A stretch of DNA of 64,000 nucleotides. It comes from Clostridia bacterium. GTDB taxonomy: Bacteria > Bacillota > Clostridia > Peptostreptococcales > Anaerovoracaceae. The translations under genes were made by a program, and so were the position numbers. Positions 15,367-27,855 of this stretch are shown here, in pieces (position 1 is the stretch's first letter; each line of letters begins with the position of its first letter). Below the pieces are notes generated by a model. The model saw only the letters and a list, made by a program, of their open reading frames with translations. It made no database searches and was not told the DNA's origin. The DNA lies in NCBI GenBank assembly GCA_902363595.1, contig CABJAP010000007.1, positions 162,410 to 226,409 on the forward strand, in the 5' to 3' direction.

Positions 15367-17109
15367 ATGAATAAAGTACATATAACCATTGACGGTATTA
15401 AGCTTTACGTGCCTGAGAATTATACCATTCTCGAGGCAGCGAAAGAAGTAAACATCACCATTCCCACCCTGTGTTTTCTGAAAGATGTAAATGAAGTGGG
15501 CTGCTGCCGTATGTGCGTCGTGGAGGTCAAGGGGGCGAGAGCTCTGCAGGCCGCCTGCGTCCACCCGGTCAGCGAAGGAATGGAAGTATTCACCCATACT
15601 CCGAAGGTCATGGAGGCAAGAAAGGTCAATCTGGAATTGATCCTTTCCAACCACAACTCCATGTGCCAGACCTGTACCAGAAGCTGGATGGACTGCGAAC
15701 TTCAGTCCCTGGCCAACAAGCTGTCGGTGGATAACGTTCGTTTTGAAGGCGAGCAGAAAAAGCAGCCTCTGGACATCGGCGTTTCCATCGTCCGCGACCC
15801 CAACAAATGTATTCTCTGCAGAAGATGCGTCAGCGCCTGCAAGAACATTCAGACAGTAGGCGTTATCGACTGTGTCAACAGAGGATTTGAGACCAAGATT
15901 GCAGCACCGTTCAACCTGTCTCTTGCCGATACGCCATGCGTAAACTGCGGACAATGCATCAACTACTGCCCGGTCGGCGCGCTTCACGAAAAGAGCGATA
16001 TCGATCAGGTTTGGGAAGCGATTTACGATCCGGATACCCATGTTGTGGTTCAGACCGCTCCGGCTGTCAGAGTTGCGCTGGGCGAGGATTTTGAAATGCC
16101 GATCGGCACTCCAGTAACCGGCAAAATGGTTACTGCTCTCAGAATGTTAGGCTTTGACAAGGTATTCGATACGGATACCGGCGCTGACCTGACGATTATG
16201 GAGGAAGGCGCGGAGCTGATCGACCGCATCCGCGGCGGCGGAACTCTGCCGCTGATCACATCCTGTTCACCGGGCTGGATCAAGTTCTGCGAACATAATT
16301 TCCCGGATATGCTGGATCACTTGTCCAGCTGCAAGTCGCCTCATCAGATGTTCGGCGCTGTGCTCAAGACTTATTACGCACAGAAGGAAGGCATTGATCC
16401 GGATAAAATCTTTGTTGTATCCGTTATGCCATGTACTGCGAAGAAATTTGAGGCTTCCAGGCCTGAGATGAATGTGGACGGCCGTCCTGACGTGGATGTG
16501 GTTCTGACCACCAGAGAACTGGGCAAGATGATCTACGACGTTGGTATCGACTTCCCGGATCTGGGCGACAGCGACTTTGACGATCCATTCGGCAACGCGT
16601 CCGGCGCAGGTGTTATCTTTGGTACCACCGGCGGTGTTATGGAAGCGGCTCTGCGTACGGTTGCAGATATCTTGAACGATTCCTCCGCCGACAACTTTGA
16701 GTATGAAGAAGTCCGCGGTCTGGAAGGCATCAAGATCGCCACGGTGGAAATCGCTGACCTGAAGGTCCGCGCTGCCGTAGCTCACGGCCTTGGAAATGCC
16801 AGAAAACTGATGGAAGCCATCCGTGCCGGCGAAGAGTTCCACTTTGTGGAGATCATGGCCTGCCCCGGCGGCTGTATCAATGGTGGCGGCCAGCCGCTGC
16901 AGCTTTCCGACGTGCGCAACTGGATTGATGTTCGTGAAGAAAGAGCGAAAGGTTTGTACAAAGAGGATCGCGCGACTTACATTCGCAAGTCCCATAATAA
17001 TCCGGCTGTTAAAAAGCTTTACAAAGAGTTCCTGGGCATGGCCGGCGGCAAGAAATCCCACGACCTGCTTCACACTCACTACCACGAAAGATCAAATTAC
17101 GACGAATAG
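15367..17109 (+). CDS. hydA: HydA 2: [FeFe]-hydrogenase catalytic subunit
   Basis: This copy has 580 residues, the same architecture as HydA 1, and all cluster and H-cluster motifs (TSCSPGW, MPCTAKKFEA, CPGGCINGGGQP). Differences from copy 1 are scattered and conservative, for example YCPVGAL for VCPVAAL in the second ferredoxin motif. Its presence as a complete second operon rather than a remnant suggests both enzymes are used, perhaps under different conditions. The operon ends in a strong terminator. Confidence 0.95.
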   Translation: MNKVHITIDGIKLYVPENYTILEAAKEVNITIPTLCFLKDVNEVGCCRMCVVEVKGARALQAACVHPVSEGMEVFTHTPKVMEARKVNLELILSNHNSMCQTCTRSWMDCELQSLANKLSVDNVRFEGEQKKQPLDIGVSIVRDPNKCILCRRCVSACKNIQTVGVIDCVNRGFETKIAAPFNLSLADTPCVNCGQCINYCPVGALHEKSDIDQVWEAIYDPDTHVVVQTAPAVRVALGEDFEMPIGTPVTGKMVTALRMLGFDKVFDTDTGADLTIMEEGAELIDRIRGGGTLPLITSCSPGWIKFCEHNFPDMLDHLSSCKSPHQMFGAVLKTYYAQKEGIDPDKIFVVSVMPCTAKKFEASRPEMNVDGRPDVDVVLTTRELGKMIYDVGIDFPDLGDSDFDDPFGNASGAGVIFGTTGGVMEAALRTVADILNDSSADNFEYEEVRGLEGIKIATVEIADLKVRAAVAHGLGNARKLMEAIRAGEEFHFVEIMACPGGCINGGGQPLQLSDVRNWIDVREERAKGLYKEDRATYIRKSHNNPAVKKLYKEFLGMAGGKKSHDLLHTHYHERSNYDE

Positions 17110-17119
17110 ATCACTCCTT

Positions 17120-17151
17120 CCCCCAGAGCAGCTGCTCTGGGGGATTTTTTT
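17120..17151 (+). terminator. Terminator of hydrogenase operon 2
   Basis: CCCCCAGAGCAG directly abuts CTGCTCTGGGGG (17120-17143), followed by ATTTTTTT. Confidence 0.92.
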
Positions 17152-17179
17152 ATGAAGCAGATCAGAACCAGTGAGACTG

Positions 17180-17219
17180 TTTACACTAATTTTGAAAAGT
17201 TGGCCGAAATTAGTGTAAA
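17180..17219 (+). promoter_or_regulatory. 13-bp inverted repeat upstream of the hydrogenase regulator gene
   Basis: TTTACACTAATTT (17180-17192) and AAATTAGTGTAAA (17207-17219) are perfect arms 14 bases apart, with no T-tract. The core ATTAGTG/CACTAAT recurs near 17309 and 17440, so four half-sites precede the TM1266-family gene. A regulator operator is plausible; the rest of 17152-17475 shows no gene. Confidence 0.5.
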
Positions 17220-17475
17220 ATTTCAACGGTTTCGGCATGTCAATTTAGCCAAAACCGCTCATAGTTCTGATTTTTCCCAATCTCACCCTCTGCAGCCCAC
17301 AATTTTTGCACTAATTTACACAAAAATACGGCGTTTTCATTATGGTAAACCAATCTGCCCTGTTCTGGCCCAATCGACCCGCACTCGCCAGCCCCAAAGA
17401 ATCCATCATTTTTTCGACTGGCTCTTGAGAAAAGAAAAAATTAGTGATATCCTAATGGCTATGGAGGAAATACAT

Positions 17476-17721
17476 ATGGAAACTAGAACAGCATTGGTTG
17501 GAATTGTTGTGGAAAACCCCGACTCTGTAAACAAGCTCAATTCCATTCTACATGATTACAAGCAGTTTATTATCGGTCGCATGGGTGTACCGCATCCGAC
17601 AAAAGAAATTTCGATTATTAGTATTGCCATGGAGGCGCCGGCCGACACAATCAGTGCTCTGTCAGGCAAACTGGGAGCACTGCCGGGAATTAGCACCAAA
17701 ACGATTTATGCCAAAGCATAA
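17476..17721 (+). CDS. TM1266-family putative regulator of iron-only hydrogenase
   Basis: This small (81 residues) ACT/NikR-C-like protein has TRTALVGIVVENPDSVNKLNSIL, FIIGRMGVP and EISIISIAMEAPADTISALSGKLGALPGI. This matches the TM1266 family found beside [FeFe]-hydrogenase genes and presumed to regulate them; a DNA-binding domain is not visible. The ATG at 17476 is chosen because GGAGG lies upstream; the longer frame is non-coding. It follows hyd operon 2 with its own upstream repeat region and is convergent with the atp operon. Confidence 0.85.
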   Translation: METRTALVGIVVENPDSVNKLNSILHDYKQFIIGRMGVPHPTKEISIISIAMEAPADTISALSGKLGALPGISTKTIYAKA

Positions 17722-17767
17722 AAAACAGACCGGATGCCGGCCTGTTTCAACGGCCTGCTTCCGGTCT
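17720..17767 (-). terminator. Terminator of the atp operon
   Basis: AGACCGGA (17727-17734) pairs with TCCGGTCT (17760-17767), with an inner GGCC stem. On the minus strand it is followed by GTTTTTTA. It lies between the convergent atpC and TM1266-family genes. Confidence 0.75.
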
Positions 17768-17784
17768 TATCTGTTACTGATTGT

Positions 17785-19612
<1,828 letters not shown>

Positions 19613-19615
19613 CTA

Positions 19616-20482
19616 CTATTTCTGCGCTTCTGAGCCGGCAACAATCTCAATGATCTCATCGGTAATTGCCGATTGACGCGCTCTGTTGTAATACAGGGAC
19701 AGGCTGTCCAGCATCTCCCTGGCATTGTCGGTGGCGTTTTCCATAGCCATACGCCTGGCGGCGTGCTCGCAGGTGGCCGATTCCACCACTGCGGCGTAGA
19801 TCATCATTTCTACATATTTGGGAACCAGATAGTTGAATACGGCCTCCACCGACGGTTCGTATTCCACCGCTTTATCCAGCTTCATGATTTCCGGGTCATG
19901 CTCGATGTCAAAGGGCAGCAGGGTAACATTTTTTACTTCCTGCTCCAGGCTGCTGATAAAGGATGTGTAGATCAGCACTACTTCATCGATTTTCCCCTCG
20001 TTGTACATTTCAATGATCGGTTTACTCATCTTCTGCGTTTCCAGGAAGGAAATGCTTTCAGGCGGAGCCAGATATTCGCTGTAAATATCGTAACCCCGTT
20101 TTTCAAAGTATTCCTTGCCCTTGGTGCCAATAGCAACGATCATCGGTTTTTCCCAGTCCGCCAGAATCTCTTGTTCCGCCTCTTTGATGATATTGGTGTT
20201 GAACCCGCCGCAGAGGCCTTTGCAGCTGGTGACAATAATATAGCAGGTTGTTTTGATCTCTCTGTTCCCCAGAAGATACTGCTTGGGTACGTCGCTGCTG
20301 TTGTTAAAGATTTCGGCAATAGAATGGGTTATATAGTGAAAATTCTCATTGGTCTTTTCAAAGGTGGCCTTGGCTTTTCTCAGTTTTCCCGCAGACACCA
20401 GTTTCATGGCGTTGGTAATATGTTCGGTACTGTTGACGCTCTTGATACGCCGTTTTATGTCCTGCATACTGCTGGTCGCCAT
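19616..20482 (-). CDS. atpG: ATP synthase F1 gamma subunit
   Basis: The 288-residue rotor shaft subunit has N-terminal helix MQDIKRRIKSVNSTEHITNAMKLVSAGKLRKA and C-terminal ENATDNAREMLDSLSLYYNRARQSAITDEIIEIVAGSEA, both strongly conserved. TSCKGLCGGFN lies in the central Rossmann-like domain. A GGGGGTGAGG ribosome binding site precedes it. Confidence 0.96.
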   Translation of the reverse strand: MATSSMQDIKRRIKSVNSTEHITNAMKLVSAGKLRKAKATFEKTNENFHYITHSIAEIFNNSSDVPKQYLLGNREIKTTCYIIVTSCKGLCGGFNTNIIKEAEQEILADWEKPMIVAIGTKGKEYFEKRGYDIYSEYLAPPESISFLETQKMSKPIIEMYNEGKIDEVVLIYTSFISSLEQEVKNVTLLPFDIEHDPEIMKLDKAVEYEPSVEAVFNYLVPKYVEMMIYAAVVESATCEHAARRMAMENATDNAREMLDSLSLYYNRARQSAITDEIIEIVAGSEAQK

Positions 20483-20524
20483 TTCCTCACCCCCTTCTTT
20501 TCAATAATTAATTGTTAACGCTCA

Positions 20525-22060
<1,536 letters not shown>

Positions 22061-22594
22061 TTAAAGTAATTGATTCCCCAGATCCGCAAAGCGCTTGCGT
22101 ATGGAAGCATCGATGATGCGACCGTCCACCAGGATCTTCACGCCCCCGATCAGCTTAGGATCGATCAAATTTTCCAGCCGGACTTTGTTCTTTATCAACC
22201 GGGACGTCTGTTCCTCGAATTTGGCAAGCTGCTCCGGTTTTAAAGGCTCGACAGAATAGATACTGCCGTAGGCGTATCCTTCTTCATGGTCGATCATTTC
22301 TTTGTACGCTTTTACGATCTTCGGGAAATGCCGGGTCCTGCCTTTATCCACCAAAACATACAGCAGATTTAAAAGTTCCTTACAGATTTTTCCTTCAAAG
22401 ACATTCTTAAGAACGTCTTTCTTTTCTCTGGCTGATATGGCCGGATAATTGACGAAGGCATAGAAATCCGGCTCCTGCTCAAAGATGCCAAGTATTTGGC
22501 ATGCTTCATCCAGGATAAGATCTTTTTTACCCGTCTCTTCTGCAGCCTGAAACAGTGCGCTGCCGTAAGTCAGGTCAATTGTTAATTCTGCCAT
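22061..22594 (-). CDS. atpH: ATP synthase F1 delta subunit
   Basis: The 177-residue stator subunit OSCP/delta starts YGSALFQAAEETGKKD; KTRLIKNKV-like and LIDPKLIGGVKILVDGRIIDASIRKRFADL close the C-terminal domain. It links F1 to the b-subunit stalk. Its start overlaps the atpF end by 13 bases. Confidence 0.94.
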   Translation of the reverse strand: MAELTIDLTYGSALFQAAEETGKKDLILDEACQILGIFEQEPDFYAFVNYPAISAREKKDVLKNVFEGKICKELLNLLYVLVDKGRTRHFPKIVKAYKEMIDHEEGYAYGSIYSVEPLKPEQLAKFEEQTSRLIKNKVRLENLIDPKLIGGVKILVDGRIIDASIRKRFADLGNQLL

Positions 22595-23091
22595 TGACTT
22601 GCACCTGCCTGTTCAATGATTTCATCTACGATCTGATCTTGGCCAATCTGCGCGATATCCCGTTCGACAATCTTTTCTGCGGCCAGGAGAGCCAATGCAG
22701 CCACCTGCTCTTTCATTTCTGCCAGAGCTTTCTGCCTTTCCCGCTCGATCTGTTTTTCTGCAGCCAGCATCATCTCATTGGCCTTATTATTGGCATCCTG
22801 AACGATTTCTGCTGCCTGGGCTTCCGCGCGGATCTTGGCTTCCTTGATAATCTCACGGCCTTCCCCTTCTATCTTGGCGATTTTCTTGTTATAGTTTTCC
22901 ATCTTCTCATCGGCCTTGCGATTTACAGCCTCCGCGCTGTCATAAGCATCCTTGATGGAATTTTCTCTTGCTTCGACAAACTTGTGCACTTTTTCAAAGA
23001 AAAACTTTTTTAAAACAAGAAATAAGATGATGACGGTGATCCAGATCATGAGTAAGGTCCAGTTAAATTCTATCAGCCCCGTATATTGCAT
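22582..23091 (-). CDS. atpF: ATP synthase Fo b subunit
   Basis: This 169-residue protein has one N-terminal membrane helix (WTLLMIWITVIILFLVLKKFFFE) followed by a long charged coiled coil typical of the peripheral stalk. Residues ALALLAAEKIVERDI near the C-terminus are the usual delta-contact segment. Confidence 0.94.
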   Translation of the reverse strand: MQYTGLIEFNWTLLMIWITVIILFLVLKKFFFEKVHKFVEARENSIKDAYDSAEAVNRKADEKMENYNKKIAKIEGEGREIIKEAKIRAEAQAAEIVQDANNKANEMMLAAEKQIERERQKALAEMKEQVAALALLAAEKIVERDIAQIGQDQIVDEIIEQAGASQWQN

Positions 23092-23130
23092 TTCTACACC
23101 TCCCCGTCAAGTTTATGTTTCACATTCATC

Positions 23131-23412
<282 letters not shown>

Positions 23413-23438
23413 TTAAACTTTCATTTGATGATGCTTTA

Positions 23439-24176
23439 TTATTCTCCCTTATGGGCACTGATCACAATTGCTTCCTGGGCAATATAGACCATGGATAACA
23501 TGGTGAAAATGTACGCCTGCAGAACTGGCTCGAACATGTCGAAGAACGCATTGGCCGGCAGCGGCAGAATGGTGTCTAAAATCGGCAAGCTTACCAGTTT
23601 GTACGATAAGCTGGCCAGCCCGCTGTATACCAGCGACATAACGATCAGTCCGCCCAGGATATTCCCGAACAGTCGGAATCCCAGTGAAAGCGGTCTTGCC
23701 ACTTCCTCAATGATCTTGATCGGAAACATCCATGCCATCGGTGAAGCAAGCTCTTTCAGTCTTCCAACCGGGCCCTGATAACGGATCGCTGTTATTTGAA
23801 CCAATGCGAATGTGGTCAGCGCCAGCGCAAAAGTACAATTCAAATCCGTCGTTACCGGCCTGAAGCCGAAAAGTCCCAGCATATTGGAAATAAGCAGGAA
23901 AAAGAAAATCGTCCCCATATAGGGTGCGAACGCTTCGCCCACTTCCTTGCCCATGATTTGTTTTACCATGTCATAGGTCTTGGTCACGACCAGCTCCGCA
24001 ACTACCTGCTTTCCTCTGGGGATCCGTTCCATCTTGCGGACGGACCACAGAGCCAGAACCAATATAATGACTGCGACAATGATGCCCCAGACAGCCGTCT
24101 CTGTCAGATAAAAGCTTCCGTCACCAAATATGAATACCTTTTTGGGTCCCAGGTGAGCCAAATCATGCATAGTCAC
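23439..24176 (-). CDS. atpB: ATP synthase Fo a subunit
   Basis: This 245-residue polytopic membrane protein has LSLGFRLFGNILGG, containing the stator arginine, and the C-terminal LQAYIFTMLSMVYIAQEA helix. It forms the ion half-channels against the c-ring. The start overlaps atpI by four bases. Confidence 0.95.
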   Translation of the reverse strand: MTMHDLAHLGPKKVFIFGDGSFYLTETAVWGIIVAVIILVLALWSVRKMERIPRGKQVVAELVVTKTYDMVKQIMGKEVGEAFAPYMGTIFFFLLISNMLGLFGFRPVTTDLNCTFALALTTFALVQITAIRYQGPVGRLKELASPMAWMFPIKIIEEVARPLSLGFRLFGNILGGLIVMSLVYSGLASLSYKLVSLPILDTILPLPANAFFDMFEPVLQAYIFTMLSMVYIAQEAIVISAHKGE

Positions 24177-24634
24177 TCCTCCCTTCCGTAATATTCATCT
24201 TCCGCCTTCTTGTCCTCTTCCTCATACATGGCCTGGACCTCCGGGCGAATCTTACGCTCTGTATTAAATTTCGGCTTGATGGCGTAAAAATAATACATGG
24301 GCACTTTTAAAGTCAGAAAACCGATCAAACATGCGGCTCCGGCAGCATAGCTCCTGGTAATGGCGAAATAGAACACCACACAGTAGAGGGTCATTCTCAC
24401 AAAGAAGCCCAGCGCCGAAGTTCCCTGATTCCCGCTTTTGAGCATCCGGTCCAGGGTGAATGCCAGAATATTAAAATTCACGATGGCGGTCGCCAGTCCT
24501 GCCAGCAGTCCTGTCAGGAAACCCAGGTCCCATCCCAAAATAAAAAAGGAAATCAGCTCGCACACCAGGGCGACTAAACTCCCATACAGAAATATCTGTT
24601 TTTTTAGTTTGCGGATATCATCCATTGTTGTCAT
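24173..24634 (-). CDS. atpI: ATP synthase accessory protein AtpI-like
   Basis: This 153-residue protein has four predicted membrane segments (for example LVALVCELISFFILGW and FLTGLLAGLATAIVNFNILAFTLDRML) and an acidic tail. Its position first in the operon, size and topology fit AtpI, linked to c-ring assembly or Mg2+ handling in other bacteria. Sequence conservation is low, so the call rests partly on position. Confidence 0.75.
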   Translation of the reverse strand: MTTMDDIRKLKKQIFLYGSLVALVCELISFFILGWDLGFLTGLLAGLATAIVNFNILAFTLDRMLKSGNQGTSALGFFVRMTLYCVVFYFAITRSYAAGAACLIGFLTLKVPMYYFYAIKPKFNTERKIRPEVQAMYEEEDKKAEDEYYGREE

Positions 24635-24685
24635 AATTTCCCCTTCTGCTTTCTGATTTTAATAACTTTCTTGCCATAATACTAT

Positions 24686-24713
24686 ATTATAAACCTTTTC
24701 TTTCAAAAGTAAA
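24686..24713 (-). promoter_or_regulatory. Promoter of the atp operon
   Basis: On the minus strand TTTACT (24713-24708), 16 bases, TATAAT (24691-24686), about 50 bases before the atpI ATG. Confidence 0.6.
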
Positions 24714-24807
24714 GAATTGTTAAAAATTAACCAAATGTTTTTTGAAGAATAATGGTTCAAATCCGACAAATTCCAACATTTGTATCATTTTCTCACATGT
24801 GATAATT

Positions 24808-24846
24808 AAAAAAAAGCCCCTTCCCCTTAGGGGGAGGCTTTTTTTG
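24808..24846 (-). terminator. Terminator after the MATE gene
   Basis: A GC-rich stem (GCCCCTTCCCC-tta-GGGGGAGGC on the plus strand) is flanked by A-runs on one side and T-runs on the other, so it could work both ways. It ends the minus-strand MATE transcript 40 bases after the stop. Confidence 0.88.
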
Positions 24847-24885
24847 TTTTCCATAAACTTGCCTATGAAGCCCTTCATTTTACAA

Positions 24886-26283
24886 CTAATTTGCTGTATC
24901 ATTGCCGCTTATATCCCGTATCACATTTTTAACCCATTTTTTTGAGAAAAAGCGTCTCGTTAATGCGATACCTTTGGCCACATCCTCCAATCTTACTGCT
25001 AAAACTGCAAAATAAATCGGCCATTTCAGCACCAGCGCTGTAAGAAAGGCTGTAGGCACGCCGATACACCAAACCGCCAAAACCTCAGCGAGCATCGCGT
25101 AACGGGTATCACCGCCGCATCGCAGTACACCGGTTATATTGGTAGCGTTGTAAATTCCCATCCACATGGTACAGCCATATACTACTAGAATCCAAAATGC
25201 ATACTCTGCACCAGTCTGGGTAAAATCAAAGAGGCTCAGCAGGGGTTTTCCGCATAAAATCAAACCCGATCCCGCACAGATGCCGATGATCAAACTGATA
25301 CGCACCAACTTCTTTGCCAGATAATAGGCATACTCCAGCTTGCCTTCTCCCAATTTCTGTCCGACAAGAATCAGGGTCGCGTCTCCCACGCTGAAGGCGG
25401 CCATCATAAACAGATTATTGATGGTATTGCAGGCCTGAACAGCAGCGCCCTCTGTTACGCCGATTCTGGCAAAGGCAGCGATATAAAGAGCTGTGCCCAA
25501 CCCCCACATGGTTTCGTTTATCGTAGTAGGTATGGCATTTTTGATGATCTTTACCGCAAATTCCTTGTCAAAGTCAAAGAATTCTCTCAGCCTACCACCA
25601 ATCAAGTTTTTGCGGCCGAAGATCACGATCAAGGTCAGCGACATTTCGATTGCCCGCGCGATCATAGTAGCAAGTGCAGCTCCTGTCACTCCCAATTTAG
25701 GAGCTCCCAAACTTCCAAAGATAAATAAGTAATTGAGAAAGGTATTGGTCAGGAAAGCTACTCCGCTGATGTACAGCGGCAGCTTGGTCTGCTGCGTAGC
25801 GCGCAGGGCCGCAGTCAACGGTACGTTAATCGCTACAAATAGAAACGCAGGCGCCGCCATCCTTACATAGCCCACACCCAGGTCGATGACTTCCGGAAAC
25901 CTGGTAAAGATACGCAGAACATAATGGGGGAAAAACATGGCTGCGGTGAAAAACAGAATACTGACACTCATCGCTACTGTTATGGCAAATCCCGCTGTCT
26001 TTCTTATGTTATGAAGGTCTTTTGCCCCAAAGAATTGGGCCATAAAGGTGGAGGATCCGCTGGTAAAGCCAAACATCACCATCCAATGAATAAAATAAAT
26101 CTGCACGGAAACTCCAACTGCGTTGAGTTCCGCTTCACCCAGGCTGCCCACCATCAAGTTGTCCACCAGATTGAGGGAGGAACCGATCAAACTTTGCAGC
26201 GCGATCGGCAGAGCTACTACCGCCAGGGTCCTGTACAGCCCTTTTTGATCCGAATGGTTTAAATTCTCTTCTCTTCTTGACAT
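24886..26283 (-). CDS. MATE-family efflux transporter
   Basis: At 465 residues with about 12 hydrophobic segments, it has family blocks LPIALQSLIGSSLNLVDNLMVGSLGEAELNAVGV, WGLGTALYIAAFARIG and AACNTINN-like text. MATE proteins export cationic drugs or metabolites using Na+ or H+ gradients; the substrate cannot be told here. It starts seven bases after the WecA-like gene and closes that operon. Confidence 0.9.
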   Translation of the reverse strand: MSRREENLNHSDQKGLYRTLAVVALPIALQSLIGSSLNLVDNLMVGSLGEAELNAVGVSVQIYFIHWMVMFGFTSGSSTFMAQFFGAKDLHNIRKTAGFAITVAMSVSILFFTAAMFFPHYVLRIFTRFPEVIDLGVGYVRMAAPAFLFVAINVPLTAALRATQQTKLPLYISGVAFLTNTFLNYLFIFGSLGAPKLGVTGAALATMIARAIEMSLTLIVIFGRKNLIGGRLREFFDFDKEFAVKIIKNAIPTTINETMWGLGTALYIAAFARIGVTEGAAVQACNTINNLFMMAAFSVGDATLILVGQKLGEGKLEYAYYLAKKLVRISLIIGICAGSGLILCGKPLLSLFDFTQTGAEYAFWILVVYGCTMWMGIYNATNITGVLRCGGDTRYAMLAEVLAVWCIGVPTAFLTALVLKWPIYFAVLAVRLEDVAKGIALTRRFFSKKWVKNVIRDISGNDTAN

Positions 26284-26290
26284 TCTTTTC

Positions 26291-27391
26291 TTATTTTTTG
26301 TGTTTCTTTTCTTTCTCCTCTTCTTTTTTTATATTAACTGCATTGAGCTCAATCCTTTTGTTGCTGGTATCGGAAAGAAGCACATACAGCAGCATAACGA
26401 CAATCGCCAATAACCCCAGGCATTCCACCATCATATGGCCTCTGCTGTAGAGGACTGCAATTACCCCCATGATTCCGCTGATGCAGTACATGATCATCAC
26501 TGAACGTCTTTGGCCGAATCCTGCCCGCATAATTCGATGATGGAGATGTTCTTTATCTGCCACTATGATGGACTGCCTGCGGATTATCCGCCGCAGAATC
26601 GCAAAAGCAGTATCAAAGATCGGCAGCCCCAGTACCAGAGCAGGAATGGCAACCGCTACTACCGTAGCGCTTTTGACCGGCTGGATCAAAGAAAAGGTTG
26701 CCAGACAAAACCCCAGGAACTGCGAGCCTCCGTCTCCCATAAAAATCTTGGCCGGGTGAAAATTGTAGGGCAGAAATCCCAACGCTCCTCCGGCTACAGC
26801 AAGCATTGCCGTCGCCGCTACGTAGTGGCCGTGGATATAGCCGGCATAGGCAATACAGAGGGAAGCAATGGCTGCAATTCCTGCCGCCAGTCCATCCAAT
26901 CCATCGACCAGGTTGACCGCATTGGTGATACCGACGATCCACAAGATGGTTACCAGAAAAGCCGGAACGCTGGAAAAAAGCAGATCCTCTCCGCCAAGAA
27001 AATCATTGATAAAGTCCAGCCGGATTCCTGATGCGTAAACAATACAAGCGCAGACTACTTGTCCCAGAAGTTTCAGTTTGGGATTGATATCCCGCAAGTC
27101 ATCGATCACGCCAAACAAATAGATTAAGGCTCCTCCGATAAGAATTCCTTCCACCGTCTTGCCCGGAATGAAGGCGGGCATGATAAAGATCAGCGTCGAA
27201 GCCATGACTCCAATGAAGATCGCCATCCCGCCGAAGCGAGGAATTGGTTTAACGTGAACTCTTCTCTCGTCCTTGGGTATGTCCATGGCTCCGATTTTGG
27301 GCGCCAGCCAAATGGCCAGAGGCGTAAACGCCAGTGCCAGGACAAGTGATGTGAGAAACGCTGCCCATAGTATAAAAAAGTTAAACTCCAC
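26291..27391 (-). CDS. WecA/MraY-family undecaprenyl-phosphate glycosyl-phosphotransferase
   Basis: This 366-residue membrane enzyme has FGGMAIFIGV, GVIDDLRDINPKLKLLGQ (DD pair), NAVNLVDGLDGLAAGI and FLPYNFHPAKIFMGDGGSQFLG, the cytoplasmic active-site loops of WecA/TagO-type proteins that put GlcNAc-1-phosphate on undecaprenyl phosphate for wall polymers. The C-terminus KKEEEKEKKHKK is highly basic. The start is GTG at 27391, three bases after the deaminase stop, with AGGAG 9 bases before; the longer frame to 27520 overlaps the deaminase and is rejected. Confidence 0.9.
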   Translation of the reverse strand: MEFNFFILWAAFLTSLVLALAFTPLAIWLAPKIGAMDIPKDERRVHVKPIPRFGGMAIFIGVMASTLIFIMPAFIPGKTVEGILIGGALIYLFGVIDDLRDINPKLKLLGQVVCACIVYASGIRLDFINDFLGGEDLLFSSVPAFLVTILWIVGITNAVNLVDGLDGLAAGIAAIASLCIAYAGYIHGHYVAATAMLAVAGGALGFLPYNFHPAKIFMGDGGSQFLGFCLATFSLIQPVKSATVVAVAIPALVLGLPIFDTAFAILRRIIRRQSIIVADKEHLHHRIMRAGFGQRRSVMIMYCISGIMGVIAVLYSRGHMMVECLGLLAIVVMLLYVLLSDTSNKRIELNAVNIKKEEEKEKKHKK

Positions 27392-27393
27392 TG

Positions 27394-27855
27394 TTACTGG
27401 TCTCCTAACATTACGATTTTCAATCCCGCTTCCGCCAGAATATCCACGGACATTTGGTCCGGATAGCCTTCTTTGACGACGATTCTGCGGATTCCCGCAT
27501 TGATGATCATCTTGGCGCAAATCATGCAGGGCTGATTAGTTATGTATATGGTCGCGCCCTCAATGCTGTGGCCCAGCGTGGCTGCCTGAATAATGGCATT
27601 TTGTTCTGCATGCAGGGCTCTGCAAAGCTCGTGCCTTTCTCCCGAAGGGATCCCAAGCTGCTGGCGCAGACAGCCCCCTTCCCGCTGGCTGCAGTGTTCC
27701 AGGCCGCGGGGCGCGCCGTTATATCCTGTAGCGATTATATGTTTTTCCTGAACAATCACAGCTCCCACCTGTCTGCGCAGGCAAGTGGAACGCTTTGCTG
27801 TGAGTTCAGCCATTTCCATGAAATATTCATCCCATCCCGGGCGTTCATTCATCAT
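27394..27855 (-). CDS. Deoxycytidylate deaminase-type zinc enzyme
   Basis: This 153-residue protein has the cytidine-deaminase-fold zinc motifs HAEQNAII and PCMICAKMI. It also has [26 protein letters not shown], typical of dCMP deaminase, which converts dCMP to dUMP for thymidylate synthesis. I start at ATG 27855, where AGGAGG stands nine bases upstream; this overlaps the truA stop by 11 bases. Upstream in-frame ATGs to 27951 lie within truA. Confidence 0.9.
   Translation of the reverse strand: MMNERPGWDEYFMEMAELTAKRSTCLRRQVGAVIVQEKHIIATGYNGAPRGLEHCSQREGGCLRQQLGIPSGERHELCRALHAEQNAIIQAATLGHSIEGATIYITNQPCMICAKMIINAGIRRIVVKEGYPDQMSVDILAEAGLKIVMLGDQ

Noticed and set aside
17152..17475. Upstream extension of the TM1266-family protein by 108 residues
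   Set aside because: The extension crosses the inverted repeat and terminator tail, and a good ribosome binding site precedes the internal ATG at 17476.
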